Shown here: positions 54,467-63,144 of the stretch, in pieces
How positions within the stretch are numbered: position 1 is the first letter of the stretch
How the letters are laid out: every line of letters starts with the position of its first letter
Assembly (NCBI GenBank): GCA_013373375.1
Contig: JABXHY010000023.1
Coordinates: 124,001 to 188,000, forward strand
DNA length: 64,000 nucleotides
Reading direction: 5' to 3'
DNA from: Gammaproteobacteria bacterium
GTDB lineage: Bacteria; Pseudomonadota; Gammaproteobacteria; Enterobacterales; Kangiellaceae
Position numbers and translations under genes: made by a program
Notes under the pieces: generated by a model
The model's database searches: none
The model's input: the letters and a program-made list of their open reading frames with translations, nothing else
Told to the model about the DNA's origin: nothing

Positions 54467-54883
54467 TTACTGCCCCAAACTAAGTGTGCGTTGCATGAGT
54501 GTTTTTGCGGTATTAGCAATTTGCACATTAGCTTGATAGTTTCTTGAAGCCGAAATCATATTTGCCATTTCTTCAACAATATTTATATTGGGTAAATACA
54601 CATTACCTTGCTCGTCTGCTAACGGATTTTCGGGTTGATATTTCACTCTGGGAGCGGCTTCACTTTCCACTACACCTAAAACATTCACACCAGCTCCACC
54701 AAACTGACTGCCTCTTAACCCTTGATACACAGCGCTAAAAACCGGGTGTCTCGCCTTGTAGGTTTCGTCATAATTACTGGAAGCACTTTCTGCATTCGCC
54801 ATGTTACTTGCTGTCGTGTTCAAGCGAACACTTTGAGCGCTCATAGCAGAACCCGAAATATCGAAAATGTTATACAAACTCAT
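54467..54883 (-). CDS. flgC: FlgC, proximal rod protein
   Basis: The 138-residue protein has the rod start (NIFDISGSAMSAQSVRLNTTASNMANAES in the first 33 residues) and the end NIVEEMANMISASRNYQANVQIANTAKTLM. It follows flgB by 2 bases. Confidence 0.97.
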   Translation of the reverse strand: MSLYNIFDISGSAMSAQSVRLNTTASNMANAESASSNYDETYKARHPVFSAVYQGLRGSQFGGAGVNVLGVVESEAAPRVKYQPENPLADEQGNVYLPNINIVEEMANMISASRNYQANVQIANTAKTLMQRTLSLGQ

Positions 54884-54885
54884 GG

Positions 54886-55287
54886 TTATTCACCCTTCAA
54901 GGCTTTACGAATGCCTTTAAATTTGTTACTTAAAAACTGCAGTGTTGTTTGATATTCAAGCGCATTACGTCCGTAAGCAGCCATTTCTTTTTGAGCATCA
55001 ACCGTATTACCATCGCCAGTGTCTGGTTGCGTCGGTATTTGATACTTCACATCACCAGAGCTGAGACCATCACTGTTATTTCTATAATGCTTCTCATGCG
55101 TTGTGCGAAGATTAAATCCATTACCACTGAGCGCATTGCTCAACGCTTTATCAAAATCCAACGACTTTGCTTTAAATCCAGGGGTATCTGCATTGGCGAG
55201 ATTATTGGCAATGATTTCTGCACGCTTGGCACGAAGCTCAAGTGTCTGCTCCTGAATCCCGAGTGCTTTATCAAAATTAATCGCCAT
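54886..55287 (-). CDS. flgB: FlgB, proximal rod protein
   Basis: The 133-residue protein has the FlgB start (MAINFDKALGIQEQTLELRA, then NNLANADTPGFKAKSLDF). It is the first gene of flgBCDEFGHIJ, 44 bases after a strong sigma54-type promoter. Confidence 0.97.
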   Translation of the reverse strand: MAINFDKALGIQEQTLELRAKRAEIIANNLANADTPGFKAKSLDFDKALSNALSGNGFNLRTTHEKHYRNNSDGLSSGDVKYQIPTQPDTGDGNTVDAQKEMAAYGRNALEYQTTLQFLSNKFKGIRKALKGE

Positions 55288-55329
55288 GTCCGAACCTGTT
55301 AGTTACAAAATTTATTCAGATGTAAAAAT

Positions 55330-55346
55330 AGCAAGCGGCGTGCCAA
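55330..55346 (-). promoter_or_regulatory. sigma54-type promoter of the flgB operon
   Basis: The minus strand reads TTGGCACGCCGCTTGCT, a complete match to the TTGGCACG-N4-TTGCW consensus. It is the best sigma54 site in the window. The start site is expected about 30 bases before flgB. Confidence 0.92.
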
Positions 55347-55498
55347 TAATGGAAACACTGGATATTTTTCATTCAGTCGAAGATGAATCAAGGCCTGAAG
55401 TGCCTTAGAAAAGGTTTTCAAGAGAGCTTTTAGCGGTAGCAGAATTAGTCAGTCAGGAGAAAAGCGGCAACTCACTACCGCACATGCGGCAATGCTTA

Positions 55499-56332
55499 TT
55501 AAGGTCGTTTACGGTAAACAAGTCCAGGATTACAGCGAACCATTTCAAATCGCTCAATACTCGAAGGCATTGATTCAGAGGCGCCCAAAAAAAGATAGCC
55601 TCCTGGCTTTAAACAGTCTGCAATACTATTAATGACTTTAATTTTTAAATCGCTGGCAAAATAAATTAAAACGTTCCGACAAAATACAACATCATACTGA
55701 CCACCTAACCGATAAGGCGTCTGCATTAGATTTAATGTCGAAAACCGAACGTTCTTTTTTAAATGCGGTTTTAGCTGATAAGTGCCATCCGCTTGTAGGT
55801 CAAAATGAGCGGATTGCCGTTGCGGGGTTAAACCTCTGGTTATTTCGAGCGACTGATACTCAGCGTTTCTTGCCTGCTCTAATATTCGACTGGAAATATC
55901 GGTTGCCACAATATCAACAGACATTGGCATTTTATGGCGATTCGCCGAGCGACTCGCTTCATCCAAAGCAATGGTTATCGAATAGGGTTCTTGTCCAGAG
56001 GAACAAGCTGCACACCATATATTAATATTGTTTTTATTATTCGCCTTCTGTTCTGGAAGAATCGTATTAATTAGAAAGTCGAATGGAAAGCCATCTCTAA
56101 ACCACAAAGTTTCGTTAGTGGTCATACGGTCGATAACCTGTTGCAATAATTTATCATTGCCGGGGCGAGTTAAAGCCTTTAGTAAGGCAGAAAGATCAGT
56201 TAGGTTTTGTTCTTTTAAAAAACTCGATAACCTGCTCGAAACCAGATACTGCTTATTCTCACCCAGCAAAATACCGGATTTTTCGTGCAGCAACTTTTGA
56301 AAGGCCTGATAGTCATCGGCTGAAATCACCAT
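55499..56332 (-). CDS. cheR: CheR, chemoreceptor methyltransferase (flgA-linked copy)
   Basis: The 277-residue CheR has the SAM motif IWCAACSSGQEPYSITIALDEA and YDVVFCRNVLIYF. It is clearly different from the CheR at 12241-13056. The flgA-cheV-cheR-flgB order is shared with Vibrio and Pseudomonas, where this CheR serves the main motility chemotaxis system. Confidence 0.96.
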   Translation of the reverse strand: MVISADDYQAFQKLLHEKSGILLGENKQYLVSSRLSSFLKEQNLTDLSALLKALTRPGNDKLLQQVIDRMTTNETLWFRDGFPFDFLINTILPEQKANNKNNINIWCAACSSGQEPYSITIALDEASRSANRHKMPMSVDIVATDISSRILEQARNAEYQSLEITRGLTPQRQSAHFDLQADGTYQLKPHLKKNVRFSTLNLMQTPYRLGGQYDVVFCRNVLIYFASDLKIKVINSIADCLKPGGYLFLGASESMPSSIERFEMVRCNPGLVYRKRP

Positions 56333-56354
56333 AGTGTTTTAACCTAAGACCTAA

Positions 56355-57281
56355 TTAATGTTCAGCTTCGATACGTTTTTGTACGGCTTGAGCCAACTCG
56401 TCGGGATTAAACTTAGGAATGAAGTCATTCGCCCCAACCTTTTGCACCATCGCCTGATTAAACACGCCACTCAAAGAGGTGTGCAGTAACACCCACAAAG
56501 GTTTAAGGCTTTCATTCGCCCTAATTTCTGCGGTCAGGGTATAGCCATCCATTTCAGGCATTTCAATATCCGAAATAAGCATTAAAACCTCATCTGCGAC
56601 TGATTTTCCATCGTCAACTAACCCTTTCAAATAGTCCAAAGCTTCTCGACCATCTTTTGTGGTTACCACTTTCATTCCGAGTTGCTCAACTGTTCGCTTA
56701 ATCTGATTTCGTGCGACTGTCGAATCGTCGGCAACCAGCACCAGCTTGTCCTCAGGCTCTTTTCCAGCAGATTTTTGTAATACTTCTGCGCTAACGGTTT
56801 CATTGGTCGGAGTAATTTCTGCGAGAATTTTTTCAACATCGATAATTTCGACCAATTGCTTATCAATTTCAGTCACCGCTGTTAAATAATGATCTCTCCC
56901 GCTACCTTTGGGCGGTGGATGAATGTCTCCCCAATTCATATTAACAATACGTTCAACAGACCTTACTAAAAAGCCCTGAACCGCACGATTGTATTCCGCA
57001 ATAATAACGAAACATTTACTAATGTCTTCCAGAGCGGGCCCACCAGTCGCCAGACTTAAGTCCATTACTGAGATAGTTTGACCACGAATATGAGCAACGC
57101 CTCTTACTACCGCGTGTCGTCTTGGCAATTCGGTTAACTCTGGACACTGAAGCACTTCTCGAACTTTAAAAACATTAATTCCATAAACTTGCTTGCCACG
57201 TAATTTAAACAACAAAAGCTCCAGCCGGTTCTGGCCGACCATTTGTGTCCGTTGATTTACGCTGTCTAAAATACTCGACAT
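56355..57281 (-). CDS. cheV: CheV, CheW-receiver coupling protein
   Basis: The 308-residue protein has an N-terminal CheW-like domain (about 20-160, LPRRHAVVRGVAHIRGQTISVMDL) and a C-terminal receiver (acceptor Asp in LMLISDIEMPEMDGYTL). CheV couples receptors to CheA and can act as a phosphate sink. AGGAG precedes ATG 57281. It lies 22 bases upstream of cheR. Confidence 0.97.
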   Translation of the reverse strand: MSSILDSVNQRTQMVGQNRLELLLFKLRGKQVYGINVFKVREVLQCPELTELPRRHAVVRGVAHIRGQTISVMDLSLATGGPALEDISKCFVIIAEYNRAVQGFLVRSVERIVNMNWGDIHPPPKGSGRDHYLTAVTEIDKQLVEIIDVEKILAEITPTNETVSAEVLQKSAGKEPEDKLVLVADDSTVARNQIKRTVEQLGMKVVTTKDGREALDYLKGLVDDGKSVADEVLMLISDIEMPEMDGYTLTAEIRANESLKPLWVLLHTSLSGVFNQAMVQKVGANDFIPKFNPDELAQAVQKRIEAEH

Positions 57282-57409
57282 CTAGCTCTCCTACTCAGAG
57301 TATGTCTTTTGCTCTTTAATTTAATGCTGCTATTTCGTGTCATTACCAATTCTGATTTAACGCATTTCTGTGCGCACCTCAATAACTCAACTCTCTGTTC
57401 AAAATTAGT

Positions 57410-57425
57410 CGGCACACTGCTTGCA
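57410..57425 (+). promoter_or_regulatory. sigma54-type promoter upstream of flgA
   Basis: CGGCACACTGCTTGCA has GG-N10-GC spacing and matches GGCAC and TTGCA. It points towards flgA but lies 146 bases before its ATG. The leader would contain a hairpin (GGAAGAT/ATCTTCC, 57449-57479). Confidence 0.7.
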
Positions 57426-57570
57426 TATTTCAAAGTATTCGATGGTTTGGAAGATTCAATAGCACTAAAACTATCTTCCTGACACTTTATATTTAAAAGA
57501 ATAGTTCATTTTGATTGATTTGCAGCAATTTAATGCGACAACTTGAAAACATGGTAAATAGTACAACCCT

Positions 57571-58269
57571 ATGAATTTACGAAATATTTTTAAAATTATT
57601 GTCTTCTCTCTAGCCTCTGCCTATGCTTTACATAGCGCGGCGGCAACTCAAAGTGTGCAAGAGATAAAAGCAACGGCAAAATCTTTCCTCAACAATCATT
57701 TTGCCAACTCAGATTCGAGAGTGAAGATCACCATTGGTGGTATTGATCCCAGACTGCGTTTAAAGCCTTGTGATAACAATTTGTCAGCATTTATACCCCA
57801 AGGCAGTAACTTGAGTGGCAATACCGTCGTCGGTATAAGGTGTGTCGGCGAACAGTCCTGGCATATATACGTTCCAGTAAAAATTGCTATTTATCAAGAA
57901 GTCGTGGTGTTCAAAAAGAACATGGTTAAAGGTGAGGTAATTTCTGCTAAAGATCTGGAAGTGAAGCCGATAGAGATAAGTAGTGTCCGGATTAATCCGA
58001 TCACAGCAAAAGAGCAATTACTGGGCTCGGTAATGAAGCAAAATGCTATGGCAGGTGACCCAGCGGCAAGAAAAGTAGCTTGCATGGTATGTAAAGGTGA
58101 CAAGTTAACGGTGCTTGCTGGAAACGAGCAATTTACTGTCACGATTGAAGGTGAAGCAATGGAAGACGGCCATTATGGCGAGCAAGTGGCGATTAAAAAC
58201 CCCTCTTCCAGCCGTGTCGTTTCTGGAACGGTAATTGCGAGTAAAAGAGTGTCAGTAGGACTCCAATAA
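57571..58269 (+). CDS. flgA: FlgA, P-ring assembly chaperone
   Basis: FlgA is a periplasmic chaperone for FlgI. The 232-residue protein has a signal peptide (about residues 1-24, cleavage after HSAAA) and a C-terminal SAF domain (VVFKKNMVKGEVISAKDLE, then IKNPSSSRVVSGTVIASKRV). It is divergent from cheV and followed by flgM and flgN. Confidence 0.95.
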   Translation: MNLRNIFKIIVFSLASAYALHSAAATQSVQEIKATAKSFLNNHFANSDSRVKITIGGIDPRLRLKPCDNNLSAFIPQGSNLSGNTVVGIRCVGEQSWHIYVPVKIAIYQEVVVFKKNMVKGEVISAKDLEVKPIEISSVRINPITAKEQLLGSVMKQNAMAGDPAARKVACMVCKGDKLTVLAGNEQFTVTIEGEAMEDGHYGEQVAIKNPSSSRVVSGTVIASKRVSVGLQ

Positions 58270-58331
58270 TGATTCGGAACCTCGACATAGGCATTGCGAA
58301 CGTTAACAGAACTCAATAGAGACTAAATCCT

Positions 58332-58646
58332 ATGGCAATTGATATTAAAAATGTCAGCTCAGGAAAAATTTCAACCGGCGCTACCAGCAGTAGCAAAAAA
58401 ATTAAAAATAGTTCCATTGCTGACAGCGATTCAGACGGTGACAGTTCAACTGACTCAGTAGAACTTACTGGAAAAGCGGCTCAAATCGGATCATTAATTC
58501 AAAAAATGATGGCTATGCCTGCAGTAGACTACAGCAGAGTCGAGCCTGTAAAAGAAAAAGTAGATAATGGCAGTTACGAAGTTGAAGCAGAACGTGTAGC
58601 AGACAAAATGCTCGACTTTGAAGCCGGTTACAGTAGAGTGAGATAA
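58332..58646 (+). CDS. flgM: FlgM, anti-sigma28 factor
   Basis: FlgM holds FliA inactive until it is exported through the finished hook. The 104-residue product has the usual disordered, Ser/Asp-rich N-terminus and the sigma-binding C-terminal half (PVKEKVDNGSYEVEAERVADKMLDFE). It lies 62 bases after flgA and 3 bases before flgN. HsbA, encoded at 10113-10412, is a possible FlgM partner. Confidence 0.93.
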   Translation: MAIDIKNVSSGKISTGATSSSKKIKNSSIADSDSDGDSSTDSVELTGKAAQIGSLIQKMMAMPAVDYSRVEPVKEKVDNGSYEVEAERVADKMLDFEAGYSRVR

Positions 58647-58649
58647 CTT

Positions 58650-59129
58650 ATGGAAGCGAATGTTAAAAGTTTTTTATTAACGGCGTTGAATAACGAGATC
58701 AATATCACAGGGCAATTATTTGAGCTCATGTCAGAAGAACAAAGTTGTTACGAAAGACAAGACGTTGATCACCTTCAGGTAATATTGAAAGATAAAAATG
58801 ATCTACTGAACCAAATCGAAAGTTCGGCGAATAACCGCCTGAGTTTGTTCAATATCCGTCCCATTCAAAAAAATCATCATCAGCTATTTGAACAACAGAT
58901 AAGTGGACAAGCGGAGCTGCTAGCGCGATGGAATGAATTGAAAGAGCGCATGGAAAAGTGTCGTACACAAAACGAAATTAACGGCAAAATAATTTCTCTT
59001 TCTCAAAGAAGCTTGGAACGCACGCTCAATTTATTTAAACAAGCTATGCGTCCAGACTCACTAACCACATATACACAAAAGGGAATGGCAAACCGTACGT
59101 CTTTATCAATGAGCAGTGCGAAGGCTTAA
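58650..59129 (+). CDS. flgN: FlgN, chaperone for FlgK and FlgL
   Basis: The 159-residue helical protein (ALNNEINITGQLFELMSEEQSCYERQDVDHL at the start, IISLSQRSLERTLNLFKQAM near the end) matches FlgN in size and pattern. It follows flgM as in other gammaproteobacteria and ends the flagellar part of the window. Confidence 0.9.
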   Translation: MEANVKSFLLTALNNEINITGQLFELMSEEQSCYERQDVDHLQVILKDKNDLLNQIESSANNRLSLFNIRPIQKNHHQLFEQQISGQAELLARWNELKERMEKCRTQNEINGKIISLSQRSLERTLNLFKQAMRPDSLTTYTQKGMANRTSLSMSSAKA

Positions 59130-59167
59130 CTGTTACCCCCACACATTTACCTTAAGCTTATCATTAT

Positions 59168-59195
59168 CGAGCTCATGATTAATAAAATGAGCTCG
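59168..59195. terminator. Hairpin between convergent flgN and the next gene
   Basis: CGAGCTCAT and ATGAGCTCG form a perfect 9-base stem with a 10-base loop between two convergent stop codons. It may act in both directions, although T-runs are absent. Confidence 0.4.
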
Positions 59196-59197
59196 AA

Positions 59198-59650
59198 CTA
59201 ACTTTCTCCTTTTGTTAAATGTAAGAACACTCCAAGTGCAATCAATAATAAAGCCGTACTGGCAATAATCGCGACCGGATAGTAGAGGTTTCCTGCCAAC
59301 TCTAACTGACTATACTTAATAACCATTATTAGCCCCTCTAGAGAGAGAGCAATACAAACTGTTCCGATAAACCTAGGGATTGTACGCCTTAAGTTTTTAA
59401 CCGCATCTTCACTCTCTGTTATTTCTGAATATTCCCTATTTATTACAAGCGCTAATTCAAACACCGCTAATGCAATAATGCCGGTGTTTATTCCACCTAA
59501 AAACATCTGCATAATATCTTCGCCATTAAATAGGCCGGTAAAGAATGATTTTCCCAAGGAAAAAATCATAGCTAGTGCTAATGCAAAAAATATAACCGTG
59601 AACATTTTTGCAATAACAAATCTTAATATATGGCTAAAATCTTTGTTCAT
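59198..59650 (-). CDS. Four-helix membrane protein of unknown function
   Basis: The product (150 residues from ATG 59650; a GTG at 59668 is also in frame) has four hydrophobic segments and polar loops (NREYSEITESEDAVKNLRR). I do not recognise the family with certainty. It resembles general small integral-membrane proteins, and nothing ties it to the flagellum. No strong ribosome site precedes either start. Confidence 0.65.
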   Translation of the reverse strand: MNKDFSHILRFVIAKMFTVIFFALALAMIFSLGKSFFTGLFNGEDIMQMFLGGINTGIIALAVFELALVINREYSEITESEDAVKNLRRTIPRFIGTVCIALSLEGLIMVIKYSQLELAGNLYYPVAIIASTALLLIALGVFLHLTKGES

Positions 59651-59900
59651 ATAATGGCCCGTATACACTTAAGTGGTTTGTACTCAGATAGTATTTAAGC
59701 GAAAATTTAAAACTGTATCTACTCAAAATGTGATCTTAAGAGTAGTATAGTTAATCAATCTAGCGACCTGTAAAAGCTAAATTGAATCAAGAATTGGTAC
59801 TTATGTTTATTCTAAGTTCTTTACACTTACTCAGTCAAAGCCCGGTATTTTAAATAACCAATATTTTCTTAAAAATGAGAACGATTTAATAAAACCAAAA

Positions 59901-60233
59901 CTAACGTCGGTACTTAAAGAACAGATAGGTACCTCGAACTAACACATATGGAATAATAAGAATAATTAATTCCATACCTTGTGATAGTTGGTTAACAAAC
60001 TTTTTATCTTGATAAATTACCGTTTGCGAAACAAACATAAACCAAAGTCCAATAACAAGACTTATTATCGATATTACTTTAACTGTATGTGACAGTAGTT
60101 GAAATGGCATATTATCAAATAAAAATGGACTCAGTAGAGCGCTAGGAATTACGATGCATAACAAAAGAGCAATTAGGTAACAAATACGTCTGTAGCGATG
60201 CTTTGTTTGAATAAAACGGTTATCGTTTCTCAT
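59901..60233 (-). CDS. Small membrane protein of unknown function
   Basis: The 110-residue protein has a basic N-terminus (RNDNRFIQTKHRYRR) and three hydrophobic segments, ending in a basic tail. It lies 33 bases after the next upstream gene, an isoprenylcysteine-methyltransferase-like protein, and may be co-transcribed. No family was recognised. The 230 bases downstream of it show no feature. Confidence 0.55.
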   Translation of the reverse strand: MRNDNRFIQTKHRYRRICYLIALLLCIVIPSALLSPFLFDNMPFQLLSHTVKVISIISLVIGLWFMFVSQTVIYQDKKFVNQLSQGMELIILIIPYVLVRGTYLFFKYRR

Positions 60234-60266
60234 GAGAGTTCAGATGCACATTACACTTTAATAATT

Positions 60267-60893
60267 CTAAACCCAACGACGCACTTGAGATAGATAATTT
60301 TCGTACTCAAGTGGAAATACTTGTAACAAGTGCTTTTCTTCTTCTATGGCCTGACTATTGAGAGTATATAAACCAATAAGCAAGCAAACTAAAGTAAACA
60401 TAGAAGGTACTGCTAGAAAGAAACCGACCTGGGAGATAGCGACAAAAACAAACATTGGATTACGCGAAAATCGATAAAGTCCATTTGTGATAATCGTTTT
60501 TGGTCCATCAGGATCTATCCCGGAGCGCCATTCTCTTCCAAGCTTAAAGTTAATCATTACTGTTAAGAAGAAGCCAACGGTTAACAAAAGATTGCCGAAT
60601 ATAATCAGCCAAGTATTTTGCATAAGATTTATCATAACTAGATATTGATCGATTGAAGGAAAAATCCAGCGAAACAAACACACCATCCATATCGCGACTC
60701 TAAAAATCCTAAACGTCAAATGATTCCACCAAGATTTACAAAATCGCTCTCCTGGAAATATAAGCTCCTTCGATATTTTCCGCTTCATGAATATAACGCG
60801 AGAACTGTAAAATAATGCAACTAATGAATAAAACACGGCTAAGTAGATGCGTGTAAATTCGATTATTTCCTGCGTAGTTATGGCTATGATCAT
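60267..60893 (-). CDS. ICMT/PEMT-like membrane methyltransferase family protein
   Basis: The 208-residue membrane protein has about five hydrophobic segments and the C-terminal signature of the isoprenylcysteine carboxyl methyltransferase fold. This signature reads GLYRFSRNPMFVFVAISQVGFFL, followed by EEEKHLLQVFPLEYENYLSQVRRW. Bacterial members methylate lipids or unknown substrates. No start with a good ribosome site was found, but ATG 60893 gives a full domain. Confidence 0.8.
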   Translation of the reverse strand: MIIAITTQEIIEFTRIYLAVFYSLVALFYSSRVIFMKRKISKELIFPGERFCKSWWNHLTFRIFRVAIWMVCLFRWIFPSIDQYLVMINLMQNTWLIIFGNLLLTVGFFLTVMINFKLGREWRSGIDPDGPKTIITNGLYRFSRNPMFVFVAISQVGFFLAVPSMFTLVCLLIGLYTLNSQAIEEEKHLLQVFPLEYENYLSQVRRWV

Positions 60894-61067
60894 GAATTAT
60901 ATACAGATTATCAGGAGCAACCTGTTATTAGTCTTATTGGTTGTACACCCACATTAGAGAGGTCTAAATAAATAGTCAAGCGACAGATGAAACTGCCTAA
61001 CTAATCGACGATGTTTGACTCAGAATAAATCGCAAGGGAATTTAACAATATTAATCGGCCAGTTTCA

Positions 61068-61421
61068 TTAACCTTTTATTTCAGCGTTACCAATATTATA
61101 AAAAGATCGTATGCGCTTTATTTTATTGTCTTCAATTTCATACCATTCGCATACCGTCATCTCAAGACCTGTATTTTTATTTTTCTGTTCAAACTGAACA
61201 CACACATCACCCTCTTGTTTAATTTGCTTGGTCACTTTAAGTGAATTACCAAGAAAGTCTTTTTTATTCTTATTAACAATCTCCAAATAACGCAACTTTG
61301 TCTTTATCGTGCCAAAAGGACTGGTATGCTCAAAATCGTCGCTTATCGGAAGATCGTCTGTATCCCCTCTTTCCCAACAGGCAAACCATTTAGCTACCAC
61401 TGGATCAATATTTTCTATCAT
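61068..61421 (-). CDS. NTF2/SnoaL-like small protein
   Basis: The 117-residue protein has the cone-shaped NTF2-like pattern. An N-terminal helix (VVAKWFACWERGDTDDLPISDDFEHTSPFG) is followed by strands ending CEWYEIEDNKIKRIRSFYNIG. Such proteins are enzymes or binding proteins of diverse function, so no role is assigned. Confidence 0.75.
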   Translation of the reverse strand: MIENIDPVVAKWFACWERGDTDDLPISDDFEHTSPFGTIKTKLRYLEIVNKNKKDFLGNSLKVTKQIKQEGDVCVQFEQKNKNTGLEMTVCEWYEIEDNKIKRIRSFYNIGNAEIKG

Positions 61422-61521
61422 AACTGACTCAATAAGGTGTTTTCAAAAAAGACTTCTTGGGTATTAACATTAGTCCCCGATAGCTTTCTTTAAAACTGAT
61501 AAAAACAACTTTAAATTTAAT

Positions 61522-62910
61522 CTAATTCATATCCCAGGCTTCTTTATCCAAATTTAACTCTGGATGATCTTTTGCATTGAAAACCGGGGTATCTTTGCCA
61601 CTGGCAATCTGGTTATCATAATCACGTAACACGGCAAATCCCTTTTTCGCTAAAAACGCTAATGCAATTAAATTACTCAATGCAAGTAAACCGACTGCAA
61701 GATCACCTAAGGCGAAAATTTCGTTTAGCTCCTGACCCGATCCCCAAATAATTTGCACAATGACAACAATACGAAAAATATTAAAAAGCCATTTATTCTC
61801 GTTGCTAAAAAAGTTTAACGCATTCTCACCGAGATAATACAAATATAAAATCGTTGTAAATGCAAATAAGGTTAATGCTACTGTCACAAATACGCCTGAC
61901 CAATCACCAATATGCTCCGATAAAGCTAACTGCGTCAGTGTTACGCCTCCCATTTCCGGATCCGACGTAACACCCGAAAGCAATATAATTAATGCGGTAA
62001 CCGTACATAAAATCATAGTGTCGACAAATACACTAAACGACTGAACGATCCCCTGCTCTGCTGGATGCTTTACATAAGCAACCGCTGCAACATTAGCAGC
62101 ATGTCCGAGCCCTGCTTCATTAGAAAACAAACCTCGTTGTGCTCCAACTAAGATTGCCGTTCCCAAGCCACCACCAATAGCTTGTTCAATTCCAAAAGCG
62201 CTTTTCACAATGTGCCAAAGTGCACTCGGTACATTTTCGATATTCATACCAATAACAATTAAACCAAGCAAGCAATAACCAAGCGCCATAAATGGAACAA
62301 CCCACTCAGCAACCTCTGCAATTCGCTTAATACCACCAAAAATTATCACTCCGGTTACAACGGCTAATGTTATTCCAGTATACAAAGGATCAATTTCAAA
62401 GCTTTGAGTAAACGAAGACGCAACGGTAAAGGACTGGAGTGCAATTAACGCAATGCCGACACTCACCACCAACAAACCTGAATAAACAAATCCCATCCAT
62501 TTTTGGTTATTCCCTTTGTCCATATAGTAGGCAGGACCGCCACGGAAAGTGCCTTCTGGTTCGGAGCGCTTGTAAACTTGAGCCAATGAGCATTCAAAGA
62601 AACTGGTTGCCATACCGATTAGTGCAATCACCCACATCCAAAATATCGCGCCTGCGCCGCCTAAAGTAATTGCTACTGCAACACCTGCAATATTTCCTGC
62701 ACCAACCCGGCCTGCAACTGTCACTGCCAGTGCCTGAAATGAACTGACTCGATTTTTTTGATGGTGCATGCCTTTGCGAATTAGACCAAACATTCGACCA
62801 AAATATCGAAATTGAACAAAGCGAGATGCTACGGTAAACCACACTCCAACAAGAATGAGCAATCCGACTAATAGCTTTCCCCACAAAAAACCGTTCAACA
62901 TATCGACCAT
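61522..62910 (-). CDS. Sodium:alanine/glycine symporter (AGCS family)
   Basis: The 462-residue transporter has the AGCS signature (VTVAGRVGAGNIAGVAVAI, then MATSFFECSLAQVYKR) and about ten membrane helices. It should import alanine or glycine with Na+. AGGAAG stands before ATG 62910. The 60 bases at its C-terminus encode a polar cytosolic tail. Confidence 0.93.
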   Translation of the reverse strand: MVDMLNGFLWGKLLVGLLILVGVWFTVASRFVQFRYFGRMFGLIRKGMHHQKNRVSSFQALAVTVAGRVGAGNIAGVAVAITLGGAGAIFWMWVIALIGMATSFFECSLAQVYKRSEPEGTFRGGPAYYMDKGNNQKWMGFVYSGLLVVSVGIALIALQSFTVASSFTQSFEIDPLYTGITLAVVTGVIIFGGIKRIAEVAEWVVPFMALGYCLLGLIVIGMNIENVPSALWHIVKSAFGIEQAIGGGLGTAILVGAQRGLFSNEAGLGHAANVAAVAYVKHPAEQGIVQSFSVFVDTMILCTVTALIILLSGVTSDPEMGGVTLTQLALSEHIGDWSGVFVTVALTLFAFTTILYLYYLGENALNFFSNENKWLFNIFRIVVIVQIIWGSGQELNEIFALGDLAVGLLALSNLIALAFLAKKGFAVLRDYDNQIASGKDTPVFNAKDHPELNLDKEAWDMN

Positions 62911-63069
62911 GACTTCTTCCTAATTTTATTTTTTTAGACGTCTAGAAGTGTTTAATTTACAGCAGTTGTATACGTCATTCCAGAGGTAATATTGTGGTTT
63001 ATGATGCGATGTTGATAACAAGTTATTCTAACTTGCTACAAAGATAGGAATAAGTTTTTTGACCTTAAA

Positions 63070-63100
63070 AAATAAAGGGCTTTTGAAAAGCCCTTTATTT
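63070..63100 (-). terminator. Intrinsic terminator of the AbgT-family gene
   Basis: AAATAAAGGGCTTTT and AAAAGCCCTTTATTT form a perfect 15-base dyad around one G. On the minus strand it continues into a T-run, 45 bases after the transporter stop codon. Confidence 0.85.
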
Positions 63101-63144
63101 GATTGATGCACAATAATTCTACATATTGAAATCGATATTAATCA